A stretch of DNA of 64,000 nucleotides from Pilatotrama ljubarskyi. Its lineage: Eukaryota; Basidiomycota; Agaricomycetes; Polyporales; Polyporaceae. The position numbers were made by a program, and so were the translations under genes. The stretch spans positions 1 through 64,000 of the forward strand of contig MU277780.1 in assembly GCA_022385805.1 (NCBI GenBank), given 5' to 3'. Position 1 is the first letter of the stretch; each line of letters begins with the position of its first letter. This document shows, piece after piece, positions 23,907 to 35,884 of this stretch. A model generated the notes under the pieces. That model searched no databases, was not told the DNA's origin, and worked only from the letters and a program-made list of their open reading frames with translations.

Positions 23907-25504
23907 CTAACTTGGACCCGAGCTACGTGAAGCCGCCTCTTCCTTCTCACCGCCTTCGGTCGGTGCTTGACTCGCAGAAGGCGGAGGTGGTGGGGGAGCC
24001 ATTGTACTCGGGACGACTCCCGGCCGCAATGCAGTGCTCGCGGTAGGACCCAGCGGTGCCCGTGCGGGCACAATCGGACCGCCCGGGCTCGCTCTCCGCC
24101 CCGTGCCATGAGGGCCTAATGACCGGTGCGCGTGAGGAAGGCCAGTCGTGTATGAGACCGGAGGCATCCGCATAGGCGACGAGAAGGTGGTAGCGGGCGG
24201 TGTAGAGCCACCATATTGCGCCGCGGAGGCCCACGGAGCAGCCGTTGCAGCCATAGGAGGGGCAGACATCGTTGCGAACGAAGCGGCCGTAGCCGCCGAC
24301 TGGCGTTGCTCGACATCCCATTCGAGCAGACCACCCAGCGGTATATGCTGGACGACCACCCGCTTCGCCAATACCTCGGCCTACATGAGATGCAGGCGTC
24401 AAAACGGCCCGGAAGGGTTGCGAGGGATCACGGATCGTACCTCATACATTTTGAACAAGCCCGAATGGACCTTCGCCCAGTATTGCACTCCTGTCGCGAT
24501 CGAGTACAGTTGAGACGAATGCTCGTGGAAGGGGCCCGACTTCACTTCATGTATCCGCATGATTGACATGAAGTACAGGTTTGTCGGTGGGAGCGGTGGA
24601 TGCAACACTGCCGATGGCGCGATCTCCGTCTGATCTGTCCAGACAAATGGATCAATCTCAGTCCGCGAATGTCATAAGTGTGAAGTCTACCTCGCAGCTG
24701 CGCACTCCCGAAGACATAGCTCAGGAAAAAGTAATCATCGAGCCCCCACACCCCGTGGCTCCCTGCCGGCTCCAGCTTGTATACGTCTTGCAATCTCCAA
24801 CACAAGCGTAGGTAGCGCACAAAGAGAATCAGGACGACCTGCCTCTCGACGCGGCGTTCGGCAGGAAGAAAGCGGAGGAGAGCAAGACACAGCAGGAACA
24901 GCGCAAAGGAGGTCTCGTGGCCCGTGCCGTAGTCCATGCGCGTGAAGGAACCGAAGGATGTGAGGAAGTAGGGCGAGATGAAGGGTATAGCTGGATGCAA
25001 AGCGGTAGGAAGAAGACTGTGGAGTAGGGTATCGCATTCCTGGAATGGGAACATGTAATGAGCATTGAGCTTAACGCTACTGTAGTCCAGACCTACCGTT
25101 TCGAGTCGCCTGCCCCACGTCCGAAACGCGAGATTCCCGAATCTCTGAGGTGTCGGAAGTGGTGGGATCTCGTCGATCCACGTATCCAGCTTGTCCAACA
25201 TCTCGATGACGGCGGTGACCGCCTGTTGAATTCGCGATCAGTACGCTTCCCGTAAGAGCGATATAGACGACGCTTGGACCTTGTCTGGTTGAGGATCCTC
25301 ATATGGCAGCTGGTAGCCGACCACGGACTCTGCCAGGCGGCGTAGGAAGAGTCCATAGTCTTGGTACCCACGGGTCCGCTTCCAGAGCTCGACGTCTTCA
25401 TCAGTCTTGATGCGCAATACTGGTGTGTCCGCAGGATTAAGCGAGGAGACCGGTATCTCTCGTAGCTCGGGAAGGCTGTTGGCATTTCCACTGGAAGAGG
25501 CCAT
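23907..25504 (-). CDS. PP2A phosphatase activator, PTPA/Rrd-type peptidyl-prolyl isomerase
   Basis: Activates protein phosphatase 2A catalytic subunits. Exons 25504-25280, 25222-25097, 25039-24691, 24634-24441 and 24380-23907 give 455 residues. Family blocks are all present: WKRTRGYQDYGLFLRRL, WIDEIPPL, RFGNLAFRTWG, SFGSFTRMDYGTGHE, CWRLQDVYKLEPAGSHGVWG, NLYFMSIMRIHEVKSGPF and HIPLGGLLEWD. Exon 1 must splice at 25280: without that 57-base intron an in-frame TGA lies at 25240-25238, and the intron has a good branch sequence (TACTGATC). The last 110 residues are a Pro/Ala/Ser-rich extension beyond the core, as in some fungal Rrd proteins. It is divergent from KU70. Confidence 0.94.
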
Positions 25505-26077
25505 CGAGGTAATATCCACTGCTCCGGAAGGAGCGGGCTGTTGGCGAGTCTATGTCCCAGTGCAATACCGCGTGAACAGGGGTGCTTTTCATGCGGTTTC
25601 CTGTCCGATATACTGTAGATCGAGTCAGCTCCGAGGGCAGCAACATACTCGACATGAAGCACACTCAACAGTTCGAACCACTCAAGCTCGTAAGCAGCGA
25701 TGAGTTTACCAAGTCCGCGATGACAGCCGGGAGCAAGTTCTCTGGACCTACTGCGCAAGCGCAAGAAGGCAAGTCCTTCTTTGGACACCTGCGAAGGACC
25801 GCGAAGCGGCGCCACAACCGTGCGTGTCGTATGCGTCACGTGGGAAGACGCGTCGCGCTCAGCCACATCCGCCGCTCTCGCCACCGTGACTCGCCGCGTC
25901 GCAGCATCCGCGTAACATCTTCGTTAGCTACCGCCATCTGCTCGCTCCTCCGAGTCTCTGCTGCATAAAGTTCGTCTCTGCTTGTGTGCTGTAGCAGGGT
26001 ACCACGCATTCGTGCCCGCTAGCGCGCCACTGAACTCATTCGCCACCGAATTGCTGAGGTAGTATCGACAGACTAGG
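25505..26077. promoter_or_regulatory. divergent promoter region, PTPA and KU70
   Basis: The two start codons are 573 bases apart and face away from each other, so this interval must carry both 5' leaders and promoters. I do not see a distinct TATA element. Open frames inside have no domain. Confidence 0.55.
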
Positions 26078-29000
26078 ATGGCTCCATACGACGATTGGAA
26101 TAAGGTAGAAGATGAGGAAGACGAGGAACTACAAGACTACTCCGTGCGCCCTGATGCTGTCTTTTCATGACTTACGCACCGACTCTCGAACAGCTCTACG
26201 AGGGCAAGCGCGACGTGATCCTCTTCTGCATCGACTGCTCGCCCTCCATGCTCGAAATGCGCGAGGATGAACGTTATGAGGATGTTCAGACGTGCAATCT
26301 TATGATTGCGCTTGAGGCAGCGATGCAGATTCAGAAGCGCAAAGTGCTTGTAGGACCTAATGATGCCGTCGGGATCATGCTTTTCAACACGGTGCGTGGC
26401 GCTCGTGACGTCTCTCTTGCGACACGCAGAAGGAGATGCTGACAGGTCGTGCGTACAGACGAAGAGGAATGAGAGCGGTCAAGCGGGTGCAGACATCAAG
26501 AAGGGCACATACGTCTACCAGCCTATTGCCACAATTGACGCGCCGAAGGTCATGGAGCTCATCCAACTCCTAGACGGTAGAGAATTTGCGCCTTGCAGAT
26601 ACGTTTGGTCTACTGACACGCACTTGCTATGCAGAGGCGCGAGAAAACCCTGACCTGCTGAAGGAGACTTTCCCCCCTATGACTGATAAACGAGTCCCTG
26701 TAGGCGATGTGTTCACCAGTTGCAACTGGGTCATGCGGGACGGGTGAGCGGACCGCAAGAGCGTACGGCAGTACAGAGGCTGAATTCACTGGTCTCAAGT
26801 GCACCAAAGACTGCCACTAAGCGCATATTCTTCATAACGGATGAGGATGATCCTCACCCAGGTCCAAGTGGCCATCGCCTGATGACCTCCGCGCGTACGA
26901 CCCTCATTGTGAGTCGGACGCTATACGCATAGTCTGGCGGATGGCTAAAGTAGAGTCATCCAGGACCTGATGCAAGCGGGCGTGACCGTGGAGCCTTTTT
27001 TCATCAGCACCGACGAGAAACCCTTCGATCCAACCAAATTCTACTCAGTATGATATGCGATATTCTGTCACAGTCCGGCATCTCCTAACGCTATTTTCCG
27101 GCTAAACAGTCCGTTCTCCTGCCGACAAACATTACGGACCTGGACGAGATCAGCGACGAGGGTCCGGCACCGATGCTGCCGGAGTCCATTTCAATCACCC
27201 GTGTGGAGGAACTCCTGGCCCAAATACGCTTCCACGAAGTCCCAAAGAGGGCCCTATTCAGTGTCCCCTTTACCCTTGCCCCGGACTTCACAATCGGCGT
27301 GAAAGGGTGAATCTTCTTTGTCGACTTTCGTACGATTGTCGCGGGTGCGGAGTGACTGATCCGCCCTCCTCCAGGTATGGACTCATTACAGAACAGAAGA
27401 AGGGGTCATACAGGTACTTCGCAGACCTAGGCGACAGAATGGAGCCGGTGACCTCGCGCACCGCTTACGTGGATGAGGTTCGTCGTGCTAGAGTTCATCT
27501 GAGTGCATACGGGCCGCAGCTATGAATATCTGACATCCTGAACAGGATCGAGACGCGGAGGCCGACAAGGCTGAGATCCTATATGGGATGGATCTCGGTG
27601 CGCACTCCGCCGAGGCCGACGGTGAGGAGGCCCCAGATAACGCCGATTCGGGAGTCGGGGCAAGGGCAGTCCAGCTTGGCAGCAGGGTGTTTTACACCGC
27701 GGACGAAGTGCGGTCGTTCCGTACTCTTGGCCTGGAGCCAGGTGGGGCGCCATCCTCTTTCCCGGGCACAGATGGTCTCGCTCATACACTTACCCCGCAT
27801 GCTCAGGCATCAAGCTGCTGGGATTCAAGGACCGCAGTGAACTAGCCTTCGAAGACAACATCAAGCACTCCGTCTTTATCTACCCGGACGAGATGGTGCG
27901 CCTGCCGTAACATCCGGGACCGCTCGGACGTGCCTGGATATACCGATATACTGATACTCCCCGGTTGACGGCAGGCATACTCCGGGAGCAAGCGCACATT
28001 CACTGCCCTCCTCAGGACGATGATCAAGAAGCGAAAGATCGCGATCGTCCTCGCCCTCACGCGGCGCAATGCTTCCCCCATATTCTGCGCGATGCTTCCC
28101 CAGGTGCGTGCCCGCCCGCCTTCTTAGTCCTGCAATATGCCCGAACTTGGCAGTCGGACTTATTGACGGCGCGTTCATGTGACGGAAGTGCTGACCTGCG
28201 ATGTGCAGGCGGAGAAGGTGGACGAGAGCGGCTGGCGCGAGCCACCGGGCTTCCATCTAATTCCACTCCCGTTCGCAGACGACATTCGGGCCGCACCGCT
28301 CAGCAAGGGCTTCCGAGGTGAGTTACTCTGCTATTTTGCGTAGTCACGAGCTCGTCCTTTGGTTTCGCCACATTTTGTGGGGATCGGACCGTAGACCTGT
28401 TCACCTTCGAGACCTCGAACTCTGGATGAGAACTTACGAAACCACTCCCTCGTTAACAGCATCAGAAGAACTCGTCGAGTCCGCGCGCCGTTGGATAGAG
28501 AAGCTCAAAGTCAAGAACGGGTCATATCCGCCAGACTCGTACCCGAACCCTGGTGAGTTAAGATGGCTATCGGCCTCCCGGCCTTCAGCGCTGACGTGTA
28601 CGGCGAAAAATTCTCACCTGCTCCGTCCCTTTGCAGCGCTTGCATATCACAATGCGCAACTCGAAGCGAGTGCGTTCCGCGAAGATTTCGACCCGGAGGC
28701 CTTCGAGGACCTCACGGTGCCGAAACACGACATGATCCACAAGGTCAGCATAGCACCCCGCTAACCCCCTGAGGAGTGGTCTCTCACGTCACAGGCACAA
28801 CTGCTTTGCCGACGCTGTAATTGACGACGCTCGCCCAAATTGACGGAACCTATCCCGCATACGATGTGCGTATGCTGCGAGCAGCGCGCGGGCAAGCTGA
28901 TGCAGGAGTGGAAGCAAGAGCTGCTGGAAGACGAAACTGCCAACATCGTCGCTGCCCCTCCGGCCGGTAGGAAGCGCAAGGCGGTGAGTAACCACGCTGC

Positions 29001-29555
29001 TCAGAAGTGAGGACGTGCCTGACGGATGGCGGGATGTGGCATGTCGCTGTAGGGCACGCAAGACGTGGCCGTCGACGAAGACGAGGTACGGAGGCTACAT
29101 GACAAGGAACAGTTACATAAAGTAAGCTGCGTTCCAAAGCCGTTATCTCAGCATGTGCCCTCGCTACCGGCGAGGTTCTTGCATCCGTAAATGAATGCTG
29201 ACGTGTTACGTCTCAGCTGCGGGTCGAGGACCTCAAGGTTCGTTCTAACCCCTATCCATGTGATGCACGCGGGTGGGATGTGGGTTTGCTTCACTCGTCG
29301 GCCATAGCGGGCGCGACAGCGCTGCCATTCTAGCTTTCCCGCTAGTGGAGGCCGTCGAAGCTCCCGAGAGCAGCTCGAGGCAGATAGCGACCCATTCATT
29401 CACTTCCGCTCGCTGCCGTCACGAACCTGAAACCGCAGCGGCTCATTAGGTTTCTCCAGAATTTCCTCAAGAGCAGGAGCGAGCCCATCTCAGGGAAGAA
29501 AGACGACCTCGTGCAGCGTGTCGGGGATTGGCTGGACGCGCACCCGCGGGTCTGA
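26078..29555 (+). CDS. KU70: Ku70 DNA end-binding protein
   Basis: Subunit of the Ku70/Ku80 ring that binds DNA double-strand ends for non-homologous end joining and telomere protection. I trace 18 exons in phase: 26078-26143, 26194-26391, 26459-26576, 26635-26743, 26800-26908, 26964-27047, 27110-27306, 27375-27477, 27546-27741, 27807-27895, 27975-28103, 28209-28317, 28460-28552, 28637-28743, 28885-28983, 29053-29121, 29217-29237 and 29439-29555, for 670 residues. The N-terminal vWA-like domain has DVILFCIDCSPSML. The Ku core has SYRYFADLGDRM and IKLLGFKDRSELAFED, then ALTRRNASPIFCAMLPQ. VKNGSYPPDSYPNP and the C-terminal SAP motif (RFLQNFLKSRSEPISGKKDD) complete the family layout. No lesion was seen. 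Confidence 0.95.
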
Positions 29556-30606
29556 GCAGCGTGACCTTAATTGCACGGCGGGCGGCTTCTTCAGGCTGCG
29601 CCGTTCCCGCGACAATCGTGCACGACGGGGACGACTCGCGAGCTTGGCTTCGGCTTCCAGAACGCGGCGTTCTCGCGCTGCCACCGGCGTGCCTGGGTAC
29701 CATGGCCACGCCGCACGGTACAGTATGTCCCGTTCCCTTATACCGGGCAGCGGGAAGCCTCTCGGTGCCGGGGGAACGATAATAATAATGCGTGTACTAG
29801 TGCAGAATCCGTTCTATCATATATTCTCACCTTCGAATTGTCTTCTTTGCCGGGTCGCACGCTGTGTGCGACATCTCTCGCACTCCGAGCGGTCACACGA
29901 ACGCGCCTTTCGGACCCGCCAAGCTTCGTACCACATGGGCGTAGCAGGTTCGTTCTGTTTGGCTTCAGAAATATCCTAGGAACGGGACAGCGCTGGCTCG
30001 TCCAGTCTGTCCAAACACTCGGGTGAGCGTGACTTCCTCTCCTGCCGCTGAGCATTCATTCTCATGTATTTTGCAATCGCATAGAAACTCATTATTCACG
30101 CTCTGCTGAGAATATGACAATTCAGTAGTTATCGTCAACGCGTTGCCGAGACGCGGCTTCGTGCCATAAGTCTGAGGTTGGAGTGAAGCAGGAACTCGCA
30201 GGCTCTGACGTACTCTGGTCTCACATTCCTGCAGAGTCCCTGGGTTTACCCGCAATATATCCTGTCGCCTCTCTCCCGCTCCCATGCAATTCGCTGCCTG
30301 TTGCGCTGAGTCTGGGTACTGTTCGCATACCGGTGCCGCTTCGAGGTTGTCCGAGTCTGGCTCGTGGGTGTGGCAGAGGCATCCAAACTTATCTGATAAG
30401 ATAATGTCTCCCACACCGATTGCGCCATATCTCGCCAGGCTTGCTTATCTGATAACTTGTTCCCGAGCTCCTTCAGTCATCGGTCTCCGTCCAAGCCTCA
30501 AATCCGTTCATCGCACTTCGTTTTCCGTCTGCTCCTTTGCTGCGGCCTGCTCGTCTGACAGTCAATACTCTCGCGTATCTTCTGTACCTTCAGAAAGTCC
30601 GAAAAA
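29556..30606. other. intergenic, promoter side of the glutaredoxin gene
   Basis: About 1 kb between the Ku70 stop and the glutaredoxin start. The last 200 bases are CT-rich, typical of a fungal leader. No gene recognised. Confidence 0.45.
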
Positions 30607-31436
30607 ATGTCTGAGACACCAGCGAATTTCCACGAGGTCCAATCACCGGAGCACTTCCAAACCCTGCTTTCCGAAGACCTCAACCGCGTGTCCTTGATCA
30701 ACTTCTGGGCACCATGGGCCGAGCCATGCAAGCAGATGAACGAGGTGGTCCTGGAATTGGCAAAGAAATATCCGCAAGTATTGGTGCTTCAGGTGCGTAC
30801 ATGTGTCGTATAGGTGTGGCGGGAGACTGATCGGTGGCCCTGACTCGCAGGTGGAAGCGGAGACGCAGTCAGACATCTCGGAGTCGTTCGAAGTTGAGGC
30901 CGTACCAACATTTGTGATCCTCCGAGTAAGCACCTGGCGGCAAACCGCGGTTGAACCAGTACTGATCATAGACTCTCTAGGGGCATACTCTCCTTGGGCG
31001 GATATCCGGTGCAGACGCACCCGCCCTTACGGAAGCGATCGCCACGCACGTACGCGGACCCTCAGCCATCAGCCCTCAATCGCACACAGATCGCACACCA
31101 GCCGCACCGCCTACCCAGCAGGAGAGTCCAGAGGAGCTCAACCAACGCCTCCACAAGCTCATGACTCAGGACAAGGTCGTGCTCTTCATGAAGGGCTCCC
31201 CGGAGCAGCCGCGGTGCGGATTCTCGCGGCGGATCGTGGACCTGCTTCGCACGCAGGGCGTCCAGTTCAGCAGTTTCGACATCCTGTCGGACGAGAGCGT
31301 GCGGCAGGGCCTCAAGGTGCTGAACAATTGGCCCACGTTCCCGCAGCTCATCATCAACGGCGAGTTTGTCGGTGGCCTGGACGTGGTCAAGGAGATGGCA
31401 GATAACGGGGAGCTGAAGGAGATGCTTGCTGCATGA
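30607..31436 (+). CDS. GRX4: monothiol glutaredoxin (Trx-Grx, Grx3/Grx4 type)
   Basis: Cytosolic/nuclear iron-sulfur cluster-binding glutaredoxin that takes part in iron sensing. Exons 30607-30792, 30851-30925 and 30981-31436 give 238 residues. The N-terminal thioredoxin-like domain has [15 protein letters not shown], where the usual second active-site cysteine is absent, as expected. The second domain has the monothiol CGFS motif (RCGFSRR), KGSPEQP upstream, and the glutathione-binding [16 protein letters not shown] and [10 protein letters not shown] Pro/Ser-rich linker of about 35 residues joins the domains. Fungi usually have one or two such proteins; I cannot tell GRX3 from GRX4. Confidence 0.95.
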
Positions 31437-32565
31437 GCAGGCACCAGCTGCATGGTAGTGTTGTATTTTCTTCTCCTAGCTGATTGTACGAGTCTCGGGT
31501 TAGAAGTCTTTTATTCATTGTAGCTTCGTCGACATGATATGTTGTCTGTCAGCACTGCACGCGCATTCCGTCGAGCAAGTTCCAGCGTCCCACCGGAGGC
31601 ATGGTCTCCGCTTCTTACCCGGGGTCCGTTCGTTGGTGGCATTGCAGAGTATAACCTCGCAAGAAACCGGACATTAGAGGTGCAAGATTGTCATCTACCT
31701 ACACGTCCCCTGTACGACGCTAACTCTCCCGCCACAGTTCAGATTTGGTGAACGCCTGTTACGCGAGCAGCTCCTCGCATCAGCGTCAGGCTCGTGCCAT
31801 CCTGGATTGCGGCTCTGGCTCGATCGGACCCAACCCACCAAGGCCGCAACTGTGCTCCGGGGGTGCATTCACCGGAGATCAAGTCACCATCCGTACACGC
31901 AGGCGTTAGGAGTACACGCAAGCCTTGGCCCTTGTATGTGCTGTCCGTTTGTGCACGCCTAGTGGTCAGGAGCTCGTGCATTCTATGACAGATGATAGTC
32001 CCTCTCCCACTCTGTCACCCTGTACCGCGATTGGATGCACTAGAGCCAGGTCTTGCCCAGAACCTCGCACCGAACGGATCTCCGGACGCGCGCGCAGCAT
32101 GGGCGCACGTCTCCGTGCCACAATACCCTCCTGCCTACACATCTGCCCAAGCGCTTCGCTCATCCGCTCTACGATGGGAGTATCCTCGCAAGGCTCCCTC
32201 GATTGTAGTGCTGCATGCGCGCGACGCTGGCTGGGCCTGGCGCACCGCCCTAGGTGGTAACCCTGCTGGCTACTACGATGATTGCGGACCCTGTGACCTA
32301 GCAGTATGTGCGCCGCCCATACACACAGCACATCGCCGAACCAGAAGCTTTCCTCCGGCACGAAGAACAGATCGCAGAGCTGTATCGAGGTTAGTACATA
32401 CGCAACTGCCCATCGGTACCATGCCCTCCTCCAGGCCGGCGCTGTCAGGGTCTACAGATGGTATAAAGGCCTCTCCGTGCCCTCCAGGATCTCTACCTCA
32501 CTGCCACTTACCGCGCTATAGCTCGTTAGCATTCAACGAAGCTGTACCACTGAAGTCACCATAAC
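31437..32565 (+). other. unresolved region with possible small gene(s)
   Basis: A plus-strand frame at 31539-31751 begins with a plausible mitochondrial-type leader (MLSVSTARAFRRASSS). Further right, at about 32303-32392, a frame reads QYVRRPYTQHIAEPEAF then LRHEEQIAELYR. It is followed after a likely intron by HRYHALLQAGAVRVYRW near 32420-32470. This loosely recalls the C-terminal part of TB2/DP1/HVA22 (REEP/Yop1) proteins. I could not assemble a full gene, and the match is weak. Confidence 0.3.
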
Positions 32566-34038
32566 ATGGACAGCCCCACGATTCCGACCACCATGCGTGC
32601 CGCGGTCTACCGCCCGGGCAACCAGAACCTAGTCCTCGACGGCGCATATCCCGTCCCGCAGCCCAAGACGAACCAAGTGCTGCTGAGAGTGGCCGCGTGC
32701 GGAGCGTGCCACTCCGACACGTTCCTGCTGTCGAACGCGTTCATCGACGACCGCTCCTATGTCTTCGGGCACGAGACCGTCGGGTACGCCGTCCAGTGCG
32801 TACCCTTCCCTTCTTTCGCAAGGTCGCTACAGCGTGCTCAACGGTGTTCTTGGAATCCTCAACAGGTGCGGCGAGGACGTGAAGGACATCGAGGAAGGCC
32901 GGCTCTACGCCGTGTACGCCATACGGCCTTGCGCCGCTCGGACGGGCACGTTCCCGCCCATTGAGGACAGCACGGGCATCGGTCAGGATGGCGGCTTCGC
33001 CGAGTACGTCCTCGTCGACGAGCGCCAGCTCGTACCCGTAGTGCGTGGCGTACATCTTCTGTCTCTTTCACGCTAGCGTACTGAGCCAGAAGTAATACGT
33101 CCTTGCAGCCTCCCGGCTTGAAGCCCGAGATCGCGGCGGTTGCGAGCGACTCCCTCATCACCGCGTACAACGCCGTATATAACGTCGCCGGAGTAAGCGT
33201 GCTTACCCCTCCTATCCTCCCACCTTTCCGTAGCTTGCTCACCCAACAACACCCTCCGACAGCTCCGCCCTTGGACGAAGAAACGCGTGCTCATCTACGG
33301 CGTGGGCGGCGTCGGACACCAAGCGCTCCAGCTCGCGAAGCACTACGGCGCGACGGTCTTTGCGGTCGACTTCAAGCCCGCCGCGCGCGAGCTCGCGCTG
33401 AAGGTGGGCGCCGAGCGCGCGCTGACGCTCTCGGAGCTCAGTAGGGAGGCCGAGGCCGGGCAGTTCACCGTCGACGTCGTCAATAGACTGCGTGGCCAAC
33501 AACGAATGTGCGTCTTCGCCGTCGGGATTCGAACTCGGCAGTCTGGTGGGTGCTGATAAGGGCATTCTGCTAAGCGTTCTCGCTGGCGATGGCCGCGACG
33601 AAGAACAACGCGTTCGAATTTACGAAGCCACCGAGCAAGATCGTCCTCGTCGGCGTCAGCGCTGAGCTGCTGCCCTTGATTTCCGCGGACGTCATCGAGT
33701 ATAACATACAAGGTGCTTGACCAGCCTGAGTGCCACGGCCTGTGCCGTTTTCCTACTGTCAACCTCACCGGCGCGTTGGTTTTGGACGGTCCTGCCGGTG
33801 CTCTACGGGTCCCTCAACGACCTCAAGGAATCCCTGGGTCTGCTCGCGGCGGTCAGTCTTTGCGAGCGTCTTTTGAAGGTCTCCCCTCGCTGACTGAGAT
33901 GTTGTCCGAGTCCCGGGAGTGGTGAAGCCCCTCATAGAACGTGCACCGCTCGAGGACGTCGATCAGGCTCTGAACGATCTTCGGGCAAGCGCGGTCCTTG
34001 GGCGCAGAATCATACTTCCCACTTTACATCGAGCTTGA
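32566..34038 (+). pseudogene. zinc-dependent medium-chain alcohol dehydrogenase, apparently disrupted
   Basis: N-terminal exons are clean: 32566-32795, 32866-33040 and 33109-33192, then a fourth from 33263. They carry the GroES-like part with the zinc ligands (ACGACHSD, FGHETVGY) and the Rossmann GVGGVGHQALQLAK. Later the frame breaks. At about 33484 one extra base separates FTVDVV from a conserved DCVANNE reading. Exon 33575-33712 (AMAATKNNAFEF, IVLVGVSAELLPL) is fine. The exon with LYGSLNDLKESLGLLAA (about 33790-33860) has no usable acceptor upstream, and the last exon (VVKPLIERAPLEDVDQALND, stop at 34038) is off by one. A weak donor (GTGGCC) could bypass the first lesion only. It is either a decaying gene or a patch of indel errors. 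Confidence 0.7.
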
Positions 34039-34968
34039 GCGGCAAGCCCATTCATGCAACGCAATATTGGCTCCGCATGTGGATATATGCGATGAAAGCT
34101 GTACAGTACACTCACCAAGTAGTAGGAAAGGGGAACGCAGCGAGTTATCGACCACACCTTGATCGACTGCAAATATCGCCATGGCGTCACGGCGATCTCC
34201 AGTATCGTACCAACTCTTCGATCCTTGATCACTCCTTTCGCACCATGTCGGGCGAGCTCACCTCTCTCTGAAGTTTTCGCGACGGCGCGCGACCTCTTCA
34301 GCATATCCAGCACCTGGTCGGGCAAAGGCCATCTGAGTGGTCCCTCTGTTTCGACCTGTGGGCCTCAGCTGATGGAGGCCGCTGCTTGGCCAGCCTCGAG
34401 ATGCGTCTCTTCGTTGTGCGATTTTCGCTCGCGCTCCTTGCATGCCGTCAACGCAAGTAGCTGCATTCGTGACACCCCAAGCAGGACTGGCCGTGCTCGC
34501 TATACTGAACAAGTACGTCGTCCATACTGACGAGACCTGCAAGAATGTACCTCGTGCAACTCACCGGCCCCGAACGTTCATACACCTCTTGCAGAATATG
34601 GCGTATCCATGACGGAGACGCGGGCGCATATATTGCGACGAAGGACGACAACTTGAAGCATCATGACGATCCTGAGGCTTTTGAACGAAGTCTGAGTCGC
34701 AGAGCTGGACGCGTTCAGCAAGTCCGCTAGCAGTACTCAGGACGCATGGGTGTACGCCGTCTCAGCCAGCGCATACCATCGGCGTGCACACATAGCCTCA
34801 AGTTTTCTCAAGAATCCAGGAAAGGTGAATATATAGTAATGGGTGTCACGATACTGTGCTGGGAACCCGTCGAACCCGTCGACCTCCCATCGCCTGGGCC
34901 GCAGCTAACCTCCCAACCTCCTTTCCACAACTCCAAGGTCACAAACAGACGAAACAGCCAATCAACAC
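34039..34968. other. unresolved; open on both strands
   Basis: On the plus strand, frames read AGLAVLAILNKYVVHTDETC (about 34483-34543) and AWVYAVSASAYHRRAHIASS (about 34743-34802). On the minus strand a possible exon from 34904 reads FPAQYRDTHYYIFTFPGFLR but meets TGA at 34739-34737. Either strand could carry exons. I cannot decide which from the sequence alone. Confidence 0.3.
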
Positions 34969-35265
34969 CGGGTCCATCCTGACGAGCGGGTACGTGGGCG
35001 TGTGCGGCACCGGGACCCTCCGCAGCTCCTGTGTGGATGACACCCTGCGAGCCGCACTCGGGGGCGGGAGCGCGGGTGTAGGGGCTGGCAAGGCGTCGCT
35101 CGGGCTCTCCTTCGACTTCTCCCCGGAGCGGCTCGTCCAGCTACTGAAGGCACGGCTGACTTTGCGCCGGAGCGTCTGCTGGGGCCTCTGCGGCGGCGCC
35201 GGCTGGGGCCCCTGCTCGCGCGGAATGTCCGCCTTCTCGATCTGAGCGTATAATGATTTATCCAT
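34969..35265 (-). CDS. first exon of an unidentified minus-strand gene
   Basis: The exon runs from ATG at 35265 to a GTGTTG donor at 34969 (99 codons, phase 0). It reads MDKSLYAQIEKADIPREQ, then a Gln/Pro-rich stretch, then RRKVSRAFSSWTSRSGEK and a Pro-rich part ending near VRMDP. Strong G/C at third positions on this strand supports coding. Downstream exons to the left are not resolved. No family recognised. Confidence 0.5.
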
Positions 35266-35884
35266 CGTGTCTGGCAACAGCGTCAGTCAGATAAGTCAAT
35301 GCGAATATACGTTCATAGGCACCCCCTGGGACTCAGCGAGGGCAGGAAGGAGCGACTTGGGTGGGTGCGGGGGTGGAAGAGGCGAGCGGGGTTGAAGTCA
35401 AATTCGCGTCGCCTGCGCTATGTATATGTGGGCGGGAGGCTCCTGTTCGGTGTTCAAACGTCCACATGAAACGCCCCTGAGCATAGAGAACGCTTCTCGG
35501 GCGGGTTCGTAGCTGATGGGCATCGAACTCAATCCACCGAAGCTGAGACCCTTTCTGCTTTCGGACGGTTCTGCGGCGTTCGCGATGGCTCGCTTGCGAC
35601 ATCTCTGACGCATGCACTCATATCTCGGGGGGAGCTGCGGTAGGATTCTCTCAAGAGGTCAGTTGAGGCGAACGAAGGGAGCTATCGCCGCCCGCCTGCG
35701 ATTGCACTGCGCAGCCGGAAAGGAGGTTACTGCACATAGAGCGGGCGCTTCCCCTCGTCGCGAAACGCCACAACGCCGCCCGATCTGGTAATGTACCGCA
35801 CTTCAGCGTTCTTCACGGCCGGTGCGGGTTTCCAAGCCGGTCTCCAGCATCCGCCAGCGTGCGCAGAGTCCGTCTTCCGCTGCC

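Noticed and set aside
25238..25240. Apparent premature TGA in the PTPA gene
   Set aside because: A 57-base intron (25223-25279) with branch sequence TACTGATC removes it and keeps phase, joining PDK to AVTAVIEML.
33505..33530. tRNA B-box-like sequence on the minus strand (gttcgaatccc)
   Set aside because: No matching A box, no cloverleaf pairing and no acceptor stem could be drawn around it.
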